Positions 63,401 through 64,000 of a stretch of DNA of 64,000 nt are shown piece by piece (position 1 is the stretch's first letter; each line of letters opens with the position of its first letter). Origin of the DNA: Bugula neritina (Eukaryota > Bryozoa > Gymnolaemata > Cheilostomatida > Bugulidae); the NCBI GenBank assembly GCA_964035545.1, contig OZ037765.1, forward strand, positions 30,616,004-30,680,003, written 5' to 3'. Below the pieces are notes generated by a model. The model worked only from the letters and a program-made list of their open reading frames with translations. It was not told the origin of the DNA and made no database searches. The translations under genes and the position numbers were made by a program.

Positions 63401-63462
63401 GGAATGGGTGGCAGACGTGTTGGACATGTTTAAAAGCGGGAAAATCGACACCAAACAAGTCG
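9773..63462 (+). CDS. PRKDC: DNA-dependent protein kinase catalytic subunit (DNA-PKcs), 5' 72 exons; kinase and FATC domains beyond window
   Basis: A giant PI3K-like kinase that binds Ku at DNA double-strand breaks and drives non-homologous end joining in the nucleus. I traced 72 coding exons from ATG 9773 (an upstream in-frame stop precedes it) to 63462, 10,492 coding bases, about 3,497 residues; every splice phase matches. The order follows human DNA-PKcs (4,128 residues): N-HEAT solenoid, M-HEAT, PQR and ABCDE phosphorylation regions, then the FAT domain. Diagnostic blocks include [57 protein letters not shown] and [12 protein letters not shown]. The kinase and FATC domains (about 560 residues) are not visible. 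The last exon either splices at 63462 (GTCAGT donor) or reads to a TAA at 63477-63479. Exon coordinates are given in the following entries. Introns range from about 115 bases to 5.2 kb and hold most repeats in the window. Confidence 0.96.
12431..12680. repeat. Minisatellite in PRKDC intron 6
   Basis: About 250 bases built of TACTACTAG plus one or more CAGTCAGT blocks (units of about 17-21 bases), beginning within 10 bases of the exon 6 donor. Confidence 0.95.
13704..13911. repeat. 26-bp minisatellite carrying the exon 9 splice donor
   Basis: Exactly eight 26-base units, GTGAGTGTGATGTCACT followed by CTCAGACAG (with point differences), directly abutting the exon 9 end CTCAGACAG/GTGAGTG and ending in another GTGAGTG at 13912. 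Every unit junction re-creates the exon-end plus donor sequence; most keep GT, one has GG and one GC at the donor position. Confidence 0.95.
15370..22885 (+). CDS. PRKDC: PRKDC exons 12-24: N-HEAT to M-HEAT, residues 424-1092
   Basis: Exons: 15370-15538, 15772-15920, 16037-16156, 16603-16787, 17144-17318, 18168-18287, 18782-18932, 19571-19680, 20062-20254, 20634-20845, 21466-21567, 21991-22089, 22663-22885. Strong collinear matches to human: [12 protein letters not shown] (exon 13), FYKLLTVA (exon 16), [20 protein letters not shown] (exon 17), [11 protein letters not shown] (exon 18), [15 protein letters not shown] and [12 protein letters not shown] (exon 20), [16 protein letters not shown] (exon 21), [13 protein letters not shown] (exon 22), FLRWSIKH (exon 23) and [10 protein letters not shown] with [11 protein letters not shown] (exon 24). 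Exon 23 uses a GTCAGT donor at 22090. Intron 17 contains a 280-base polypyrimidine tract. The longer introns (for example 17319-18167 and 18933-19570) otherwise hold unremarkable AT-rich DNA. Confidence 0.95.
18330..18606. repeat. Long polypyrimidine (CT-rich) tract in PRKDC intron 17
   Basis: About 280 bases of C and T only, apart from rare A/G, made of CTCCCCTCTCTCCTTTGTCC-like and CCTTTCTCTATTCC-like words. Open frames through it on both strands are low-complexity artefacts. It lies between exons 17 and 18. Confidence 0.95.
20935..21040. repeat. AT-rich tandem repeat in PRKDC intron 21
   Basis: TCTATTATATTATATTTTA-type units of variable length, about 100 bases. Confidence 0.7.
23108..23325 (-). 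mobile_element. tRNA-derived SINE, copy A (most intact)
   Basis: Read on the minus strand it starts GGGAGCAGCCGTGGTCTAGG and has a box-A-like TGGTCTAGGGGTTAGAGCG and a box-B-like GGTTCAAACCC, spaced as in a tRNA, followed by a non-tRNA body (GGTGATGTTAGGAAGAACAT, CAGTCATAATTGCTCCTGTG, TCCTTAGCCCGATTCAAC). Copy B at 38940-39145 aligns over the full length. It is not a functional tRNA because the cloverleaf arms do not pair properly. It lies in PRKDC intron 24. Confidence 0.85.
23461..34066 (+). CDS. PRKDC: PRKDC exons 25-38: M-HEAT region, residues 1093-1691
   Basis: Exons: 23461-23563, 24011-24138, 24587-24656, 25819-26006, 26718-26847, 26974-27040, 27281-27498, 28345-28537, 30617-30766, 31063-31202, 32094-32250, 32452-32535, 32786-32850, 33964-34066. 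Matches to human include [20 protein letters not shown] (exon 26), [10 protein letters not shown] then [10 protein letters not shown] (exon 28), VRIFDFIT (exon 30), [13 protein letters not shown] (exon 31) and [12 protein letters not shown] (exon 35). Exon 26 most likely ends at CCAG/GTTCTT (24138): this keeps the phase and gives the same spacing as human, although the donor is weak. Exon 30 uses a GTCAGT donor at 27041. Exon 34 could start at two AGs; 31063 is chosen because the earlier one hits a stop. The protein is about 25 residues shorter than human around exons 33-34. Confidence 0.92.
24341..24437. repeat. (CTA)n-(ACC)n-(GCC)n compound trinucleotide repeat in PRKDC intron 26
   Basis: About 97 bases of pure trinucleotides grading from ACT through ACC to an uninterrupted GCC run and back through ACC to ACT. 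The GCC core is strikingly GC-rich in an otherwise AT-rich region. Confidence 0.95.
24936..25273 (+). mobile_element. hAT-like non-autonomous element (MITE), copy 1
   Basis: A 338-bp element with ends CATGGGTGTCCAACCTTTTC and CGCCTGTTGGACAGCCCTG, i.e. inverted ends based on CAGGG(C/T)TGTCCAAC. It is flanked by an 8-bp duplication, CCCTGAAC (24928-24935) and CCCTAAAC (25274-25281), with one mismatch. The body has several GGGCCACA motifs. Copy 2 at 35221-35518 is inverted and aligns throughout. An 8-bp target duplication and CAGGG termini are typical of hAT elements. No transposase frame is present. It lies in PRKDC intron 27. Confidence 0.85.
28538..30616. other. PRKDC intron 32 (2.1 kb)
   Basis: AT-rich intron with no coding sequence that I can recognise on either strand. 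It holds a possible tRNA-like SINE head around 30095-30175 (TGTAGTGGATAGGGG, then GGTTCAAACTC) and a palindromic AT-rich repeat at 30408-30595. Confidence 0.75.
30408..30595. repeat. AT-rich tandem repeat in PRKDC intron 32
   Basis: Three near-identical 27-base copies of TATATTATGTATTGTATATA plus ATTGTTA at the right side, preceded by degenerate TATTTACTATATAT units. Confidence 0.85.
31316..31565. repeat. Minisatellite in PRKDC intron 34
   Basis: Irregular units of ATATATGTTTATATATGTCT plus ATGCATACCAT, about 250 bases. Confidence 0.85.
34704..35024. repeat. 19-bp minisatellite in PRKDC intron 38
   Basis: About 17 copies of TAGTACATAGAGTATAGAG with TAGTAGATAGAG variants; open frames through it are artefacts. 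Confidence 0.95.
35221..35518 (-). mobile_element. hAT-like MITE, copy 2
   Basis: Starts CAGGGCTGTCCAAC and ends GTTGGACACCCTG(G). It is flanked by the perfect 8-bp duplication GTCTAAAC (35213-35220 and 35519-35526). Its reverse complement aligns with 24936-25273, including TATGCCTTTGAGGG(G/C)CACAT. Slightly shorter (about 298 bp) because the copy 1 segment with extra GGGCC words is missing. Confidence 0.87.
35690..35848 (-). mobile_element. tRNA-derived SINE, copy D (internally deleted)
   Basis: On the minus strand: AGCTGCTGTGTAGTAGTTGG (degraded head) with AGCACTGGTTTAGCAAGCAC, then TAATGCTAGGAAGGACATTC and CAGTCATTATTGTTGC, as in the body of copies A and B, then AAGTCCTTAACTC. The box-B region seems deleted. 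Confidence 0.7.
36046..36205. mobile_element. 160-bp MITE with 9-bp target duplication (Mutator-like)
   Basis: Inverted ends of about 35 bases: GAATTATTCTATAAGCAGCT on the left and, reverse-complemented, GAATTGCTTTATAAGCAGCT on the right, both continuing into C(C/G)G(A/T)GTTGGG(A/G)GTGA. Flanked by the perfect direct repeat AGGTTTGAA at 36037-36045 and 36206-36214. A 9-bp duplication suggests the Mutator-like group; the family call is inference. Confidence 0.8.
37249..37458 (+). mobile_element. tRNA-derived SINE, copy C (diverged)
   Basis: AATAGTGGCATAGTAGTTAG then AGCACTGG as head, CATTGGTCAGGTCTGAAAGC and CATCCAACCATAATTATTGG as body, and CTCTTAGCCC near the tail, in the same order as copies A and B but strongly diverged. 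Confidence 0.65.
38940..39145 (+). mobile_element. tRNA-derived SINE, copy B
   Basis: Starts GGGAGCAGGCGTAGTCTAGG with GGTTAGAGCGTTTGCC, a degenerate box B (GGATTCCAACAC), then GGTGATGTTAGG, CAGTCATAATTGCTTCTGTG and TCCTTAGCCCGATTTAAC, ending near GGGGTAGAGACGATAAACTT. It aligns along its length with copy A and ends about 115 bases before PRKDC exon 39. Confidence 0.85.
39262..41393 (+). CDS. PRKDC: PRKDC exons 39-42: M-HEAT region, residues 1692-1929
   Basis: Exons: 39262-39389, 39885-40104, 40695-40891, 41225-41393. Matches to human: [20 protein letters not shown] (exon 39), [13 protein letters not shown] (exon 40), [14 protein letters not shown] (exon 41) and [12 protein letters not shown] with [10 protein letters not shown] (exon 42). 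Exon 39 lies right after a SINE at 38940-39145. For exon 42 an open frame extends upstream to about 41142, but only the acceptor at 41224 (ATACAG) preserves phase and gives exact spacing against the human TKTLIKL-to-ENMAGE segment, so I start it at 41225. Confidence 0.92.
42013..43880 (-). CDS. Beta-1,3-glycosyltransferase family protein (GT31), nested in PRKDC intron 42
   Basis: Four exons: 43880-43566 (coding from ATG 43880-43878), 43431-43208, 42835-42690, 42584-42013; phases agree and the protein is about 418 residues. The frame is open upstream to 43910 and beyond but has no earlier ATG before an in-frame stop. Residues 17-32 ([16 protein letters not shown]) form a type II signal anchor after a basic tail. 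Family motifs follow in order: [37 protein letters not shown], the metal-binding DXD type VDDD at about 197-200, [20 protein letters not shown] and FTDDVYVG (usual form EDVYVG). Enzymes of this family transfer Gal or GlcNAc in beta-1,3 linkage to glycans in the Golgi; donor and acceptor cannot be told from sequence. Unusually, a second hydrophobic segment (about residues 380-407, [20 protein letters not shown]) lies 11 residues before the C-terminus. Confidence 0.85.
45515..45665. repeat. Degenerate ATTAGT/ATTACT hexamer repeat
   Basis: About 150 bases of ATTAGT and ATTACT hexamers in irregular order within PRKDC intron 42. Confidence 0.9.
46473..49108 (+). CDS. PRKDC: PRKDC exons 43-48: PQR-type phosphorylation region, residues 1930-2156
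   Basis: Exons: 46473-46535, 47444-47593, 47707-47815, 48177-48289, 48609-48719, 48974-49108. Exon 43 is only 21 codons ([17 protein letters not shown]), supported by similarity to the human [20 protein letters not shown] segment. Exon 44 ends KYDFSYSQ, which aligns with the human QFDFSTGVQSYSYSSQ stretch holding S2056; an SQ site is therefore kept and falls at the exon border. Exon 45 is short, charged and poorly conserved ([11 protein letters not shown]); an overlapping frame is longer but does not fit the phase. Exons 46-48 match well: [32 protein letters not shown] and [14 protein letters not shown]. Intron 48 contains a 28-bp tandem repeat. Confidence 0.9.
49161..49361. repeat. 28-bp minisatellite in PRKDC intron 48
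   Basis: About seven copies of a unit beginning ATGTAGATTATATATCATGT followed by NATTATAG. Confidence 0.92.
49834..53086 (+). CDS. PRKDC: PRKDC exons 49-55: M-HEAT region, residues 2157-2553
   Basis: Exons: 49834-49985, 50192-50320, 50784-50916, 51466-51572, 51663-51812, 52084-52392, 52876-53086. Matches to human: [20 protein letters not shown] (exon 49), [19 protein letters not shown] (exon 50), KLIVCLYSI (exon 52), [16 protein letters not shown] (exon 53) and [20 protein letters not shown] with [20 protein letters not shown] (exon 55). Exon 54 is the longest exon (309 bases) and carries a Ser/Ala low-complexity insert with five consecutive Ala codons (all GCT), in a loop that is also variable in human. 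Exon 51 uses a GTCAGT donor at 50917. Intron 50 holds an 18-bp tandem repeat. Confidence 0.94.
50595..50762. repeat. 18-bp minisatellite in PRKDC intron 50
   Basis: About nine copies of GTAGTTACTGTATACACT with small length differences, ending about 20 bases before exon 51. Confidence 0.92.
53678..55911 (+). CDS. PRKDC: PRKDC exons 56-59: ABCDE-cluster region and pre-FAT block, residues 2554-2754
   Basis: Exons: 53678-53846, 54333-54518, 55156-55271, 55780-55911. Exons 56-57 correspond to the human autophosphorylation cluster: [12 protein letters not shown] aligns with LTPMFVETQASQ and [13 protein letters not shown] with IRATQQQHDFTLT. The S2612- and T2638-type SQ/TQ sites are kept, the T2609 TQ is not. 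Exon 57 continues with [10 protein letters not shown], like human FDWLTGSSTD, then a Ser/Thr/Lys-rich disordered stretch. Exons 58-59 are highly conserved: [20 protein letters not shown] and [20 protein letters not shown], which lead into the FAT domain. Intron 56 carries a MITE; introns 57 and 58 carry short tandem repeats. Confidence 0.95.
53904..54051 (+). mobile_element. TA-flanked MITE (Tc1/mariner-like), copy 2
   Basis: Begins GGTGCAGTAATGGACAAATT after TA (53902-53903) and ends near TAATTACTGCATC before TA (54052-54053). The body (GAGAAAAGCCTGTGCTTTGA, AATTTCAACCTGTGCTTCAA) aligns with the reverse complement of 5467-5624. The right inverted end is more decayed. It lies in PRKDC intron 56 and supplies most of an apparent open frame that runs past exon 56. 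Confidence 0.7.
54966..55127. repeat. 16-bp tandem repeat in PRKDC intron 57
   Basis: CAGTAGTTCACAGTGT and CAGTAATTCACAGTGT units, about ten degenerate copies, ending about 30 bases before exon 58. Confidence 0.85.
55541..55625. repeat. 16-bp tandem repeat in PRKDC intron 58
   Basis: About five copies of TATTTGTGACACCTGC. The unit resembles the exon 59 acceptor region (TATTTTGTGACACCTTCAG at about 55761-55779). Confidence 0.85.
56291..63462 (+). CDS. PRKDC: PRKDC exons 60-72: FAT domain, residues 2755-3497
   Basis: Exons: 56291-56455, 56916-57112, 57559-57862, 58311-58436, 58651-58812, 59035-59180, 59576-59723, 60464-60608, 61140-61324, 61934-62063, 62157-62326, 62564-62766, 63314-63462 (end uncertain). 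Helical FAT repeats match human in order: [77 protein letters not shown] and [18 protein letters not shown]. In PIKKs this domain clamps the kinase domain, which should follow directly but is not within the window. The exon 66 acceptor is the last of four 44-bp copies. The last exon reads on to a TAA at 63477-63479 if not spliced at the GTCAGT after 63462. Positions 63480-64000 show no kinase-like sequence. Confidence 0.94.
59431..59575. repeat. 44-bp tandem repeat carrying the exon 66 splice acceptor
   Basis: Four TTTCTAG/AATTTTCTACATG copies at an exact 44-base period, with the TAG at 59441, 59485, 59529 and 59573. The last one is the acceptor of exon 66 (starts 59576). The units also include the following exon bases GACATGTTAGACAGT, so both the intron end and the exon start are duplicated. 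Confidence 0.95.
59876..60196. repeat. 21-bp minisatellite in PRKDC intron 66
   Basis: About 15 copies of AGATATATTCTAACTATCTAC with point variants. Confidence 0.95.
60640..60975. repeat. 28-bp minisatellite in PRKDC intron 67
   Basis: About eleven highly similar copies of TGACACTCTACAGGTTATAC followed by TCTACACA, starting about 30 bases after the exon 67 donor. Decayed units continue to about 61025. Confidence 0.95.
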
Positions 63463-64000
63463 GTCAGTTCTTCAACTAAATACTATTAAGACTGAGTCAT
63501 TACGAGTTTCCGTTTGAAAGCATCAATTTAGACTTATAAAGTTGTAAACTTGTAGGCAAATGGAAATGTGCCAATTGTTTAGTTTAAAATACATAGAAAT
63601 GTATTTTTGTTATAATGCAGACGTACAAATGAACATTTAAAGAAGTTCTGCTCTTATGTTTTTTAGTTGAACTGTCATGCGGTGTAGTCTTTGTTATTGC
63701 ATCTTGGAGTTATCTTCTCACAATTATAATGCTACTTTATTTGTTATGTTGTCTTGGTAATGCGTGGAGCTACACAATACATTACATATCTCTGTCAGCT
63801 ACTATGTACAACTTATTATTAACTTTTCTTATCAAGGTAACTTCAAGGTAACCCTATTTCTGAAACATGGAGTCTCTATTTTTGGGAAAAGTTGAAATCC
63901 AATCTGCCTAATCACCACTTAGACTGTCACTACTATTATACTATTATATAATATACCATAAATGCAGGATCTTTTTTTTCTGTTAATAAAGCTCACGTAA

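Noticed and set aside
63984-63989. AATAAA as the PRKDC polyadenylation signal
   Set aside because: The hexamer is common by chance in AT-rich DNA and the kinase domain is still to come; kept only as an alternative in the finding on the last exon.

Overview
The window is nuclear DNA from an intron-rich, AT-rich bilaterian animal. I favour a lophotrochozoan such as a bryozoan or mollusc, but that is inference: basonuclin indicates a bilaterian, DNA-PKcs is absent from the standard fly and nematode models, and the base composition and SINE/MITE load fit many marine invertebrates. I identified four protein-coding genes, all with conserved GT/AG splice sites and consistent splice phases. There is no sign of bacterial, viral or CRISPR content.

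Layout. Positions 1-140 are a (TGCTAC)-type microsatellite. Positions 416-2898 (+) hold the last four exons of a basonuclin-like C2H2 zinc-finger gene whose 5' part lies outside the window. Positions 2899-6485 are a 3.6-kb intergenic/3'-UTR stretch with one MITE. Positions 6486-8385 (-) are a complete or nearly complete WDR83/MORG1 WD-repeat gene. It is divergent from PRKDC across about 1.4 kb of AT-rich DNA. From 9773 to the right end (+) runs one very large gene, PRKDC (DNA-dependent protein kinase catalytic subunit, DNA-PKcs). I reconstructed 72 coding exons, about 3,497 residues, with every junction in phase. They cover the N-HEAT, M-HEAT and FAT regions. The kinase and FATC domains are not in the window. 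A four-exon beta-1,3-glycosyltransferase gene (GT31 family) is nested on the minus strand inside the 5.1-kb PRKDC intron 42 (41394-46472).

The PRKDC introns carry the accessory content: at least four copies of a tRNA-derived SINE family, two copies of a hAT-like MITE with 8-bp target duplications, a 160-bp MITE with a 9-bp target duplication, a second copy of a TA-flanked MITE (the first lies downstream of basonuclin), and about a dozen minisatellites. Two minisatellites are unusual because their repeat units contain a copy of a PRKDC splice site: a 26-bp unit carries the exon 9 donor (13704-13911) and a 44-bp unit carries the exon 66 acceptor (59441-59575).

Functionally the genes are unrelated neighbours: a transcription factor (basonuclin), a MAPK/spliceosome scaffold (WDR83), the main end-joining kinase (PRKDC) and a Golgi glycosyltransferase. 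I found no convincing new multi-gene system. The best leads are the splice-site minisatellites, the glycosyltransferase with a second (C-terminal) membrane segment, the reduced zinc-finger set of the basonuclin, the divergent autophosphorylation cluster of DNA-PKcs, and the question of how the last visible PRKDC exon ends.
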